Shown one piece after another: positions 7,329 through 15,078 of a stretch of 37,473 nucleotides of DNA. Every line of letters begins with the position of its first letter. The first letter of the stretch is position 1. Made by a program: the position numbers and the translations under genes. The stretch comes from Anaerolineae bacterium (GTDB taxonomy: Bacteria > Chloroflexota > Anaerolineae > Aggregatilineales > Aggregatilineaceae): the NCBI GenBank assembly GCA_018432315.1, contig JAHDLB010000034.1:1-37473 (forward strand), written 5' to 3'. The notes under the pieces were generated by a model. The model was not told where the DNA came from. It saw only the letters and a list, made by a program, of their open reading frames with translations, and did no database searches.

Positions 7329-8771
7329 ATGTCCATTCGTTTTGGAACGGACGGTTGGCGCGCCGTCATCGCCGAGACTTTTACCTTTGGCAACCTGCGC
7401 CTGGTCGCCCAGGCTGTGGCGGATTACGTCAATGCCGAGTGCAACGAAAGCAGCGATCCGCCCGAAGTCGTCGTCGGGTTCGATACCCGCTTCCTGTCGG
7501 ACCGCTTCGCGGCGGAAACGGCGCGCGTGCTGGCCGCCAACGGGATCATCACCTGGCTGGCCCGCACCGACTCGCCCACGCCGTCGATCAGCTACAACAT
7601 CGTCCACAAGAAAGCGTGCGCCGGCGTGGTGATCACCGCCTCGCACAACCCGCCGCGCTATAACGGCTTCAAGCTCAAATCCGGCTATGGCGGATCGGCC
7701 CTGCCCAGCCAGAGCCAGGAAGTGGAAGGCTATCTCGAGGCCCAACAGCGCGAGGCGCGCGGCCCCAACCTGATGGACCTCGACAAGGCGCTCGATCAGG
7801 GCCTGATCCGGCGTTTCAACCCGACCAATGCCTATTACGAGCACCTCGAAACGCTGGTGGACATCGACAAGATCTCGCAGGGCGAGCTGCGCATCGTGGC
7901 CGATCCCATGTACGGGTCGGGCCGGACGGCGATCCGCGCCATCCTCTCGCGCACGCGCTGCCACGTCACCGAGATTCGCGGCGAGCTGAACCCCGGCTTC
8001 GGCGGCATCCACCCCGAGCCGATCCGCCGCTACCTGGACCAGTTGGCCGCCGCCATCCAGATGAGCCACGCCGACGTGGGCATCGCGACCGACGGCGACG
8101 CCGACCGCATCGGCGCGATGGACGGCCAGGGCAATTTCGTCGATCCGCACACCGTCATGTCGCTGGCGCTGCGCTACCTGGCCGAGAATCGCGGCTGGAC
8201 CGGCGACGTGGTCAAGACCGTCTCCACCACGATGATGATCAACCGCATCGCCGCCGCCCACGGGCTGACGGTCCACGAGACGCCGGTGGGCTTCAACCAC
8301 ATCGCGGACCACATGCTCAACGGCGACGTGCTGATCGGCGGTGAGGAGTCCGGCGGGATCAGCATCAAGGGGCACATTCCCGAAGGCGACGGCATCCTGA
8401 TGGGGCTGCTGCTGCTGGAGATTATCGCGGATGCGGGCGTGCCGCTGCACGAGATCGTGGCCGACCTGCAAACGCAGTACGGCCCGACGTGCTACGAGCG
8501 CACCGACTTCCACCTCAAATCGCCCGTGCCCAAAGGCGAGATGGTCGAGCGGCTGCGCCAGCGCGCCCCGGCGGCGATGGCGGGCGAAACCATCCGCGAC
8601 GTGCACACCTTCGACGGGATCAAGTTCGTGCTGGCGGACGATAGCTGGCTGTTGATCCGGCCCAGCGGCACCGAGCCGGTGCTGCGCGTGTATGCCGAGG
8701 CGCCGTCCGAGCAGATGGTCAAGGCGCTGCTGGCCGAGGGGCGCCAGTTGACCGGCAACCAGTCGAAATAG
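7329..8771 (+). CDS. Alpha-D-phosphohexomutase (phosphoglucomutase/phosphomannomutase family)
   Basis: A 480-residue cytosolic enzyme that moves phosphate between C1 and C6 of a hexose. All four family signatures are present: the start FGTDGWR, the phosphoserine loop TASHNPP (Ser105), the metal-binding loop DGDADR (255-260), the sugar-specificity loop GEESGG (338-343), and the phosphate-binding loop RPSGTEP near the C-terminus. The GEESGG sugar loop fits PGM/PMM rather than glucosamine enzymes, but this cannot settle the substrate. The ATG at 7329 is chosen because family similarity begins there and GAAGGAAG precedes it; the frame is open further upstream. It faces ino1, which consumes glucose-6-phosphate, so a link to sugar-phosphate supply is plausible. 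It is not the glmM partner of the distant cdaA/cdaR genes. Confidence 0.93.
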   Translation: MSIRFGTDGWRAVIAETFTFGNLRLVAQAVADYVNAECNESSDPPEVVVGFDTRFLSDRFAAETARVLAANGIITWLARTDSPTPSISYNIVHKKACAGVVITASHNPPRYNGFKLKSGYGGSALPSQSQEVEGYLEAQQREARGPNLMDLDKALDQGLIRRFNPTNAYYEHLETLVDIDKISQGELRIVADPMYGSGRTAIRAILSRTRCHVTEIRGELNPGFGGIHPEPIRRYLDQLAAAIQMSHADVGIATDGDADRIGAMDGQGNFVDPHTVMSLALRYLAENRGWTGDVVKTVSTTMMINRIAAAHGLTVHETPVGFNHIADHMLNGDVLIGGEESGGISIKGHIPEGDGILMGLLLLEIIADAGVPLHEIVADLQTQYGPTCYERTDFHLKSPVPKGEMVERLRQRAPAAMAGETIRDVHTFDGIKFVLADDSWLLIRPSGTEPVLRVYAEAPSEQMVKALLAEGRQLTGNQSK

Positions 8772-8796
8772 CGGCACCCATCCACACGCAGGTACG

Positions 8797-8823
8797 AAAA
8801 CGGGGCGCCCTGGCAGCGCCCCG
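8797..8823 (-). terminator. Intrinsic terminator of ino1
   Basis: CGGGGCGC (8801-8808) and GCGCCCCG (8816-8823) pair perfectly with a 7-base loop. On the minus strand the stem is followed by TTTT (8800-8797). It lies 43 bases beyond the ino1 stop and may also stop the convergent phosphohexomutase transcript. Confidence 0.8.
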
Positions 8824-8865
8824 TGCTGATTCCGGCGTGGTGAGCCGGGGAGGGTTCCTGTTCTG

Positions 8866-10062
8866 CTATTCTTCCGCCGGCGGATCTTCCGGCGCGGCGA
8901 GCGCGTCCTCGCCTCCGGTGTGCGGATTCGCCGGCACGGACGGCGAGTCCTGGCCTTCATAGCCCGCGGCGGGCTTGACGGTGCGGTTGTACTCGCCGCG
9001 AATGAACGCCTCGACGTTGTTGCGCGCCTGGTCGTCCGGGTACTGGACCGGCGGCGACTTCATGAAGTAGGACGCCGGGGCTTCGAGCGTGCCGGCCAGC
9101 TTGCGGTCGAGGCCGATCTTCGCGCAGCGCACCGCGTCGATGATCACGCCGGCGCTGTTGGGGCTGTCCCACACTTCGAGCTTCACTTCCAGGTTCAGCG
9201 GCACGTCACCGAAGGCCGCGCCTTCCAGCCGGATGTGCGCCCATTTGCGATCGGTCAGCCACGGGACGTAATCGCTCGGCCCGATGTAGACGTTGTCCGG
9301 CTCGATCTCGTACGGGAGCTGGCTGGTGACGGCGTTGGTCTTCGAGATCTTCTTGCTCTCCAGGCGCTCGCGCTCCAGCATGTTGTAGAAGTCCATGTTG
9401 CCGCCCACGTTGAGCTGGCTGGTGCGCTCCAGCCGGATACCACGATCGTTGAACAGGTTGACCAGCACGCGGTGCAGGATGGTCGCGCCCACCTGCGACT
9501 TGATGTCGTCGCCGATCATCGGCAGGCCGCGCTCGGCGAAGCGGTTCTGCCAGTACGGCTCGCGGGCGATGAAGACCGGGATGGCGTTGATGAACGCGCA
9601 GCCGGCATTGAGTATTTGCTCGACGTACCACTTGGTGGCCTGCTCGCTGCCGACCGGCAGATAGTTCACCACGACGTCGGTCTTCGTATCCCTCAGAATC
9701 TGGACGATGTCCGCAGTGGGACCGGGCGCCTTGTTGATCTTCAGCTTGAGGTACTTGCCCAGGCCATCGTGCGTCATGCCGCGATGAACGGGCACGCCCA
9801 GGTGCGGCACGTCCACGAACTTGATCGTGTTGTTCTGGCCGCTCCACATGGCCTCGCTCAGGTCCTTGCCCACCTTCTCGGCATCGATGTCGAATGCGGC
9901 GCTGAATTCAATGTCGCGGATGTGATAGCCACCCAGGTTGACGTGCATCAGCCCAGGGATTTGCTCGTCTGGGCTGGCGTCTTTGTAGTAATGAACACCC
10001 TGGATGAGGGAGTTGGCGCAGTTCCCTACGCCAATAATGGCGACACGGACTTTGTTTGACAC
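8866..10062 (-). CDS. ino1: Myo-inositol-1-phosphate (inositol-3-phosphate) synthase
   Basis: A 398-residue NAD-dependent enzyme converting glucose-6-phosphate to inositol-3-phosphate, the first step to inositol lipids and other inositol compounds. The Rossmann motif [14 protein letters not shown] starts at about residue 9. Family landmarks follow: [10 protein letters not shown], the active-site region [27 protein letters not shown], and the C-terminal [12 protein letters not shown] stretch. Length and motifs fit the short actinobacterial/archaeal type, not the longer eukaryotic enzyme. The last ~35 residues are a Pro/Glu/Ala-rich tail of low complexity. The start is GTG at 10062 with GGAGGA seven bases upstream. 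The 5' leader carries two inverted repeats (10100-10114, 10139-10169). A terminator lies at 8797-8823, so it is probably monocistronic. Confidence 0.94.
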   Translation of the reverse strand: MSNKVRVAIIGVGNCANSLIQGVHYYKDASPDEQIPGLMHVNLGGYHIRDIEFSAAFDIDAEKVGKDLSEAMWSGQNNTIKFVDVPHLGVPVHRGMTHDGLGKYLKLKINKAPGPTADIVQILRDTKTDVVVNYLPVGSEQATKWYVEQILNAGCAFINAIPVFIAREPYWQNRFAERGLPMIGDDIKSQVGATILHRVLVNLFNDRGIRLERTSQLNVGGNMDFYNMLERERLESKKISKTNAVTSQLPYEIEPDNVYIGPSDYVPWLTDRKWAHIRLEGAAFGDVPLNLEVKLEVWDSPNSAGVIIDAVRCAKIGLDRKLAGTLEAPASYFMKSPPVQYPDDQARNNVEAFIRGEYNRTVKPAAGYEGQDSPSVPANPHTGGEDALAAPEDPPAEE

Positions 10063-10099
10063 GGGAATCCTCCATCACAAGAAACCGTCTGATTGACAA

Positions 10100-10169
10100 C
10101 CGGAACGGATCCGGTCCGCGATGAACCATACACAAAAATTCCCATTCCATGCATGGGCATGGATGGGAA
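10100..10169 (-). promoter_or_regulatory. Two inverted repeats in the ino1 upstream region
   Basis: The larger repeat pairs TTCCCAT (10139-10145) with ATGGGAA (10163-10169) and CCATGC (10147-10152) with GCATGG (10157-10162). That is a 13-bp stem with one bulged T and a 4-base loop. A second repeat, CCGGA (10100-10104) and TCCGG (10110-10114), lies closer to the GTG start. No clear -10/-35 pair stands out in 10063-10235. The repeats could be operators or RNA hairpins controlling ino1. Confidence 0.45.
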
Positions 10170-10235
10170 AGCCCCAAGTTGTCTGGATGGACGAGTGTAC
10201 CCCTGACCCGCGCAAACCTCAAATTTGCCCTGATT

Positions 10236-10850
10236 TCATGGCCCGCCATGCCCATTCGATGGCGATTCCGGGTGCGAGCGCCGCCAGGTGTGGGCCAACA
10301 GCAGGAGCATCACCGCATCGACGACGACGTGCGCCGCGATGGGCGCCCACAGGCCATCGCGCCAGATCGCCAGCGCACCCAGCACCAGCCCCGCCCCGCT
10401 GGCATACACGAAGTAGGCGGGCGTCACGGCGTGGAGCGCCCCAAACAGCAGCGACGTCACGACCAGCCCCAGCAGCGGCTGGATCGCGCCGCGAAACAGG
10501 ATCTCCTCAGGGATGCCGGCCACCAGTCCCAACAGCAGCGCGTGGCGCGGGCGCAGGGCGCTCATGTCGAGCAGGCGGACCAGCAGGGTTTCGATCCGCT
10601 TGAGGGGCGGCACCACCGCCAGCAGGCCCCACACGCCCAGCGCGCCAGCCGCGCCGGTCAGCGCGCCGGCCAGCAGATCGAGCGCCCAGGCGCGGCGCGG
10701 AAACCACGTCGCCACGTCCACCCCGCGAAAGACGACGGCGATCAGCCACGCGAGCGCGATCATCCCGGCGCCGAACAGCGCGCCCTGGATCACCAGCAGC
10801 CGGGGCGGATACCCCGACGGGCGCGGCGCGAGGAAGCGAAATTCTTTCAT
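10236..10850 (-). CDS. CPBP-family intramembrane glutamic protease (CAAX/Abi type)
   Basis: A 204-residue polytopic membrane protein. It has the two family motifs: EEILFRG (Glu-Glu with Arg, the catalytic motif 1) at about residue 115 and FGALHA (motif 2, His) about 20 residues later, plus a third region near the C-terminus (HVVVDAVMLL). Bacterial CPBP proteases cleave within the membrane, and some are linked to peptide maturation or self-immunity; the substrate here is unknown. The start ATG at 10850 has only a weak ribosome binding site. It is divergent from the sigma-factor leader and shares a 409-base A/T-rich region with it, so promoters could overlap. Its residues look intact. Confidence 0.88.
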   Translation of the reverse strand: MKEFRFLAPRPSGYPPRLLVIQGALFGAGMIALAWLIAVVFRGVDVATWFPRRAWALDLLAGALTGAAGALGVWGLLAVVPPLKRIETLLVRLLDMSALRPRHALLLGLVAGIPEEILFRGAIQPLLGLVVTSLLFGALHAVTPAYFVYASGAGLVLGALAIWRDGLWAPIAAHVVVDAVMLLLLAHTWRRSHPESPSNGHGGP

Positions 10851-10896
10851 ATTCTACTTATTTTTCTCAAACGCGATTCTTATATGGGTAGGGTAG

Positions 10897-11185
10897 TATA
10901 ATGTTCACAAGCAGACCGAGCTTTCGCGTCTGACCCACACTGACCGCTCATCATCACCACCATCGCCGCCCGCGGTCTCTTTGACCCGATCACGCGCTGC
11001 AACAACCGCCCGCCCGGTTGTCGTTCCGGGTCAGAAGAGCATACAACCTTTCGCCGGGTTATGCATCTAATTAAGTGAACTCAAAAAACGGGGTCAACGT
11101 GTAGCGTTCTCAGCCCTCTTTCCCCAAATATTTATCTGATTTTAATCATAATAATGTTGAAATACAGCGGAAAAAATAGTACCAT
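10897..11185 (+). promoter_or_regulatory. Sigma-factor upstream region: two candidate promoters and a structured leader
   Basis: The 409 bases between the CPBP gene and the sigma factor hold no gene. A perfect TATAAT (10897-10902) marks a distal start with no good -35. A proximal promoter reads TTGAAA (11157-11162), a 17-base spacer, TACCAT (11180-11185). Between them lies a nested hairpin: GACCCG (10983-10988) with CGGGTC (11027-11032), enclosing ACAACCG (11002-11008) with CGGTTGT (11015-11021). RNA from the distal start would carry a leader of over 350 bases. No known riboswitch family was recognised. Confidence 0.5.
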
Positions 11186-11259
11186 GAAAGTGGCATTATA
11201 ACACCCGGTCACATTATTGGATTGGATTCCGTCGGCAAACAAAGGCAGGCAACCAAACA

Positions 11260-12330
11260 ATGATCGCTACACGAGAGTATCGTAACGAGAATATCAACGC
11301 GCCGGGTCACATCGCTGAGTCCGAACCTGATGCAGACATCGAGACCCCGTTTCTCAGCGAATACGAAGCCATCGAAGAAGCCAGCGACCAACGCGAAAAC
11401 AGCGCCCACGTTCCCCCGGCAGACGCGGACCTGCTCCAGTTCTATTTCCGCGACATCCGGCCCATCTCCGAGCCGATCGATACCGACCGCGAGCAAGGGC
11501 TGGCGCGGATGGTGCAGGCCGCCAACGAAGCGCAGGAACGGCTGAACTCGGACGAGGCGCTTTCCGAACAAAGCGAGTGGGAACTGACCCGCGTGCTGGA
11601 CCTGGGCGAGGCCGCCCGCCAGGAGCTGATCATGGCGAACACGCGGCTGGTCATCTCGATCGCCAAGAAATACCAGGGCCGCGGCCTGCCGCTCCCGGAC
11701 CTGATCCAGGAAGGCAACCTCGGCCTGATGAAAGCGGTCGACCGCTTCGACCCGGCGCGCGGCGTGCGCCTGAGCACGTACGCGACCTGGTGGATCCGGC
11801 AGTCAATCGCGCGCGCCGCGGGCGACCGGGGCCGCACGATCCGCCTCCCGATCAACCAGGGGCAGCGCTGGGGCCGCCTGCGCCGCGCCAGCGAAAAACT
11901 GGCCCAGGAGCTGGGCCGCGAGCCGACCTACGAAGAGCTGGCCGAAGACAGCGACCTGACGCCGGAGCAGGTCGAGACGACCATGCTGGCCGCGCGCGAG
12001 CCGGTGCAGCTCGACGAGTTGATCGGCGACGAGGAGAACCGCCCGCGCGCCGACCTGGTGGCGGACCAGGAAAGCGAGCTTCCTGAAGAAGCCGCCGCCC
12101 GCCAGCTCCTGGTCGAGTCGATCAGCTTCCTGCTGGGCGCCCTGCCCCCGCGCGAGGCGCGGATCATCCGGCTGCGCTTCGGCCTCGAAGACGGCGACAC
12201 CCACAGCATGTCCCAGATCGGCAGCCTGATGGGCTACAGCCGCGAGCGCATTCGCCAGCTTCAGCACGCCGCGCTCAGCAAGCTCCGCCAGATGCAGAAC
12301 GAGTACGGCCTGGGCGAATACCTCGACTAA
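11260..12330 (+). CDS. RNA polymerase sigma-70 factor, RpoD-like (probably group 2)
   Basis: A 356-residue sigma factor. It has region 1.2 ([13 protein letters not shown]), region 2 with the core-binding and -10 recognition segments ([34 protein letters not shown]), region 3 ([19 protein letters not shown]) and region 4 ([15 protein letters not shown], then a helix-turn-helix ending [17 protein letters not shown]). The first ~45 residues are acidic and short, without a long region 1.1. Region 2.4/3.0 reads [19 protein letters not shown], whereas the primary sigma typically has IADQARTIRIPVHM, and region 4.2 has [15 protein letters not shown] rather than VTRERIRQIEAKAL. These differences suggest a group-2 factor rather than the housekeeping one. 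The long structured leader suggests regulated expression. A strong terminator follows. Confidence 0.92.
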   Translation: MIATREYRNENINAPGHIAESEPDADIETPFLSEYEAIEEASDQRENSAHVPPADADLLQFYFRDIRPISEPIDTDREQGLARMVQAANEAQERLNSDEALSEQSEWELTRVLDLGEAARQELIMANTRLVISIAKKYQGRGLPLPDLIQEGNLGLMKAVDRFDPARGVRLSTYATWWIRQSIARAAGDRGRTIRLPINQGQRWGRLRRASEKLAQELGREPTYEELAEDSDLTPEQVETTMLAAREPVQLDELIGDEENRPRADLVADQESELPEEAAARQLLVESISFLLGALPPREARIIRLRFGLEDGDTHSMSQIGSLMGYSRERIRQLQHAALSKLRQMQNEYGLGEYLD

Positions 12331-12365
12331 ACGCTTGCAACCACTGTGATTCCCCTCGCAGTGAT

Positions 12366-12404
12366 GCCCGGCCAGATTCACGTGCAATCTGGCCGGGCGC
12401 TTTT
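12366..12404 (+). terminator. Intrinsic terminator of the sigma-factor gene
   Basis: GCCCGGCCAGATT (12366-12378) and AATCTGGCCGGGC (12386-12398) form a perfect 13-bp stem with a 7-base loop, followed by GCTTTT. It begins 35 bases after the stop codon. Confidence 0.9.
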
Positions 12405-12432
12405 GTGCCGTGCGCGGTTGGGCAGATCCGGC

Positions 12433-12438
12433 TATAAT
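12433..12438 (+). promoter_or_regulatory. -10 box of the zinc-ribbon/FHA gene
   Basis: A perfect TATAAT at 12433-12438 lies 40 bases before the ATG at 12479, just past the sigma-factor terminator. No convincing -35 box is visible. Confidence 0.5.
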
Positions 12439-12478
12439 ACGTTAGAGGGAACCAGTCACCCGGGTAAGCGGAAACTGT

Positions 12479-13003
12479 ATGTCAACGCAAGACTGCGAGA
12501 ATTGTGGTAAACCCAATCCACCGGACGCCCTCTACTGCTTTGCGTGCGGGCATATTCTCCCTGCTGGCCTCAATGCCATCGCCACCCACAGCCTGCCCGA
12601 TACCCAGACCATGCAGCCTCAGATCCGCTGGGGAACGGCCTACTTCGGCGATAACACCATCCTGCGCATTCGCATCCGCGACACCGGCGCGATCATCGAA
12701 GCGCACTTCGACCGCGAATGCCTGCTGGGCCGCGCCGCCGGGGATACCATGCCGGACATCGACCTGACGCCGCACAACGCCATCACGATGGGCGTCTCGC
12801 GCCTGCACGCCCGCCTGACGCGCCAGAGCGAGACGATCATGGTCCAGGACCTGGGCAGCGTGAACGGGACGTTTCTCAACGGCGCGCGCCTGCTCCCCCA
12901 CCAGCCGCGCGTGCTGCGTAACGAAGACGAGCTGTGCCTGGGTCGCCTGATGATGCGCATCAGCTTCGTGCGCCCCCCCAACGACTCCAACGACGACGCC
13001 TGA
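12479..13003 (+). CDS. Zinc-ribbon plus FHA-domain protein
   Basis: A 174-residue cytosolic protein. An N-terminal zinc ribbon uses Cys6, Cys9, Cys20 and Cys23 (CENCG, CFACG). After a ~45-residue linker, the FHA fold occupies about residues 60-165. Its conserved residues are present: Gly84-Arg85 (LLGRA), Ser107-Arg108 with His110 (SRLHARL), and Asn129-Gly130-Thr131 (VNGTFLNG). FHA domains bind phosphothreonine, so the protein should read the output of a Ser/Thr kinase, but no kinase is in the window. It has its own TATAAT box and converges on der with only 16 bases between stops and no visible terminator. The ribosome binding site is weak. Partner unknown. Confidence 0.9.
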   Translation: MSTQDCENCGKPNPPDALYCFACGHILPAGLNAIATHSLPDTQTMQPQIRWGTAYFGDNTILRIRIRDTGAIIEAHFDRECLLGRAAGDTMPDIDLTPHNAITMGVSRLHARLTRQSETIMVQDLGSVNGTFLNGARLLPHQPRVLRNEDELCLGRLMMRISFVRPPNDSNDDA

Positions 13004-13019
13004 CCGGCCCGATCCGGGT

Positions 13020-14414
13020 CTACCTGTTGCGCGCCCGCCGGTTTTCGTCGCGCGGACGAAAGCTCAGGCGCACCGGCGTGCCCGTGAACGGGTACACGCG
13101 GCGAATCTGGTTTTCGAGATAGCGCTCGTAGGTGAAGTGCAGCAGGCGCGTGTCGTTGACGTGGAACAGGAACGTCGGCGGATCGACGCGGACCTGCTGC
13201 GCCAGGAAGATCTTGAGCGGGCGCGGCTGCTTGGTGTGCGGCGCGTGGCGGAGCATGGCCTCGCGCACGATCTTGTTCAGCTCGCTGGTCGGGATGCGCA
13301 CCAGCCGCTCCTCCTGGACGCGCACGGCAGCCTCGAGCACAGTGTGAATCCGCTGGCCGGTGAGCGCGCTGATGAACAACACCGGCACGTACGGCATGAA
13401 CGCCAGATCGCGCCGCACCTCGTCCATCACCGCGTTCATGGTGTGCGTGTCTTTCTCGATCGCGTCCCACTTGTTGACCACGATCACGCAGCTTTTCATC
13501 TCGTCGCGGATCATCCCTGCAATGTGCGCGTCCTGCTGCGTCACGCCGTCGGTCGCGTCGACCAGCAGCAGCACGACGTCGGCCCGCTGGATGGCCTTCA
13601 GCGCCCGCAGCACGCTGTATTTCTCGATGCCGGGCGCGATGCGGCCCCGCCGCCGGATGCCCGCCGTGTCGATCAGCGTGATCGGCATGCCCTCCCAGGT
13701 CAGCGACATATCGACCGCATCGCGCGTGGTGCCCGCCACCGGGCTGACGATGGCGCGCTCCTGGCCGAGCAGCTTGTTGAGCAGCGAGCTTTTGCCAACG
13801 TTGGGCCGCCCCACCAACGCCACTTTGATCGTCTCGTCGTCCAGATCGTCATCGGCGTCGTCGGTGGGCTTGAACGGCAGCGCCTCCACCACCGCGTCGA
13901 GCAGATCGCCCGTGCCCGTGCCGTGCAGCGCTGAGATCGGGAACACCTCGCCCATGCCCAGCGCGTAGAACTCGAACGCGTCCTCGCGGCGGGCGGCGTT
14001 GTCGGCCTTGTTGGCGGCGACGATCACCGGCTTGTCGCTGCGGCGCAGGATGTCCGCGATCTCTTCGTCGGCGGCGGTGACGCCCGCGATCGCGTCCACG
14101 ACCAGCACGATCACGTCCGCCTCCTCAATGGCGATCATCGCCTGGCCGCGGATCTCCGGCACGAAATCGCGCGAGCCTTCTTCCAGCGGGCTGGTCGGGG
14201 CCGCCTCGACCTGGCGCGGCTGGTAAACCTCCAGGCCGCCGGTATCAACCACGCTGAACACTGCGCCGTTCCAGTTCGCGTCACCGACCAGCCGGTCGCG
14301 CGTGGTGCCGGGCACTTCGGATACAACCGCTTTGCGCTGTCCCACCAGCCGGTTGAACAGCGCCGATTTGCCCACATTGGGCCGCCCTACCAGGGCCACG
14401 AGAGGTTTTTTCAT
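13020..14414 (-). CDS. der: GTPase Der (EngA), double-GTPase ribosome assembly factor
   Basis: A 464-residue protein needed for maturation of the 50S subunit. Two G domains in tandem are clear. Domain 1 has a P-loop GRPNVGKS at about residues 10-17, switch DTGG, and NKAD. Domain 2 has a second GRPNVGKS near residue 203, DTAG and NKWD. A C-terminal KH-like domain (about 380-450) ends in a basic tail (LSFRPRDENRRARNR). An acidic linker (TDDADDDLDDE) joins the G domains. Length is slightly above the usual ~440-490 midpoint. The ATG at 14414 is followed directly by family sequence (MKKPLVALVG); the ribosome binding site is weak. All nucleotide-binding motifs are intact. Confidence 0.97.
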   Translation of the reverse strand: MKKPLVALVGRPNVGKSALFNRLVGQRKAVVSEVPGTTRDRLVGDANWNGAVFSVVDTGGLEVYQPRQVEAAPTSPLEEGSRDFVPEIRGQAMIAIEEADVIVLVVDAIAGVTAADEEIADILRRSDKPVIVAANKADNAARREDAFEFYALGMGEVFPISALHGTGTGDLLDAVVEALPFKPTDDADDDLDDETIKVALVGRPNVGKSSLLNKLLGQERAIVSPVAGTTRDAVDMSLTWEGMPITLIDTAGIRRRGRIAPGIEKYSVLRALKAIQRADVVLLLVDATDGVTQQDAHIAGMIRDEMKSCVIVVNKWDAIEKDTHTMNAVMDEVRRDLAFMPYVPVLFISALTGQRIHTVLEAAVRVQEERLVRIPTSELNKIVREAMLRHAPHTKQPRPLKIFLAQQVRVDPPTFLFHVNDTRLLHFTYERYLENQIRRVYPFTGTPVRLSFRPRDENRRARNR

Positions 14415-14539
14415 GTCAGATCATTTCATCGCTAACACAGCGTGCCGGGCCGCCAGCGGGCAGCCGGTCGGTGTGTCGAGAGGTAGTTTGATTCTAACAA
14501 ATCCGGCGCGCCGTGAGAAGGCTGGATTGGCCCCAGGGG

Positions 14540-14576
14540 AAAAAAGGTAAGGGAAGGGGCGGGGACTCCTTCCCTT
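14540..14576 (-). terminator. Intrinsic terminator downstream of the cdaA-cdaR-glsB genes
   Basis: AAGGGAAGG (14549-14557) and CCTTCCCTT (14568-14576) pair perfectly with a 10-base loop. On the minus strand the stem is followed by ACCTTTTTT (to 14540). It is 212 bases past the GlsB-like stop codon, so the transcript would have a long 3' untranslated region. Confidence 0.7.
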
Positions 14577-14585
14577 GGCTGTATC

Positions 14586-14649
14586 ACAGGGCAGCCCAGT
14601 TGGTGGGTCAGGTGGGGGTGGGGAGCATACCAGGTATGCACTGCCCTGT
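14586..14649. repeat. Nested inverted repeats in the der/glsB intergenic region
   Basis: ACAGGGCAG (14586-14594) and CTGCCCTGT (14641-14649) are perfect 9-bp inverted copies. Between them, close to the right arm, lies GCATACC-A-GGTATGC (14625-14639), a perfect palindrome around one central base. Together they could fold into a branched hairpin or be two operators. The rest of 14415-14788 is A/T-rich towards the right and shows no gene. Confidence 0.5.
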
Positions 14650-14788
14650 TAATACACACATGCAAACAGACGAAACGTACATCTGTCTGCTATTAGGATA
14701 GCGCGCTGTCATTAAGTTACGATTAAAATATGTTCGGAAAACGTAATTATCACGATGATTCGAGGGAAGCGAGAGGTTGGGCGCGCCC

Positions 14789-15064
14789 TCACCGCCGGCG
14801 GACGCCCATGATCAGCTCCGCGAACACGATCAGCACCGCCGCCCCGATGAACGACGTGATCAGGTCGCCCAGGGTGAAGGTCAGCGACGCGTCCGGCAGG
14901 TCGAAGCCCAGCGCGTCCACGATGAACCCGCCGACCAGCGCCCCCAACAGCCCGGCCAGCACCATCTCGAAGAAGTACAGGTTGCGGCGCACCAGTCCGC
15001 CCGCCGCCGCGCCGGCCACGGCTCCAATGATCAGCCACACCAGGATCGCGTTCGTCTCGGGCAT
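14789..15064 (-). CDS. GlsB/YeaQ/YmgE-family small membrane protein
   Basis: A 91-residue protein with three hydrophobic helices: about 7-24 (ILVWLIIGAVAGAAAGG), 31-50 (EMVLAGLLGALVGGFIVDAL) and 63-86. The Gly-rich pattern with 'GAVAGAAAGGLVRR' is typical of the transglycosylase-associated (GlsB/YeaQ) family, small stress-related membrane proteins of unclear biochemical role. The name does not imply enzyme activity. AGAGGAG precedes the ATG. It lies 14 bases after the cdaR stop on the same strand, so it is very likely co-transcribed with cdaA and cdaR. An envelope-stress link to c-di-AMP signalling is inference. Confidence 0.85.
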   Translation of the reverse strand: MPETNAILVWLIIGAVAGAAAGGLVRRNLYFFEMVLAGLLGALVGGFIVDALGFDLPDASLTFTLGDLITSFIGAAVLIVFAELIMGVRRR

Positions 15065-15078
15065 CGCGTCCGCTCCTC

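Noticed and set aside
7161-8960. 599-codon minus-strand frame opposite the phosphohexomutase gene
   Set aside because: It mirrors a gene with all family motifs and shows no domain of its own.
10905-11259. Known riboswitch (c-di-AMP or c-di-GMP type) in the sigma-factor leader
   Set aside because: The conserved cores of those classes could not be found; only simple nested hairpins are visible.
14513-14701. 62-codon plus-strand frame between der and the GlsB-like gene
   Set aside because: No ribosome binding site, runs through the terminator and inverted repeats, and has no protein-like features.
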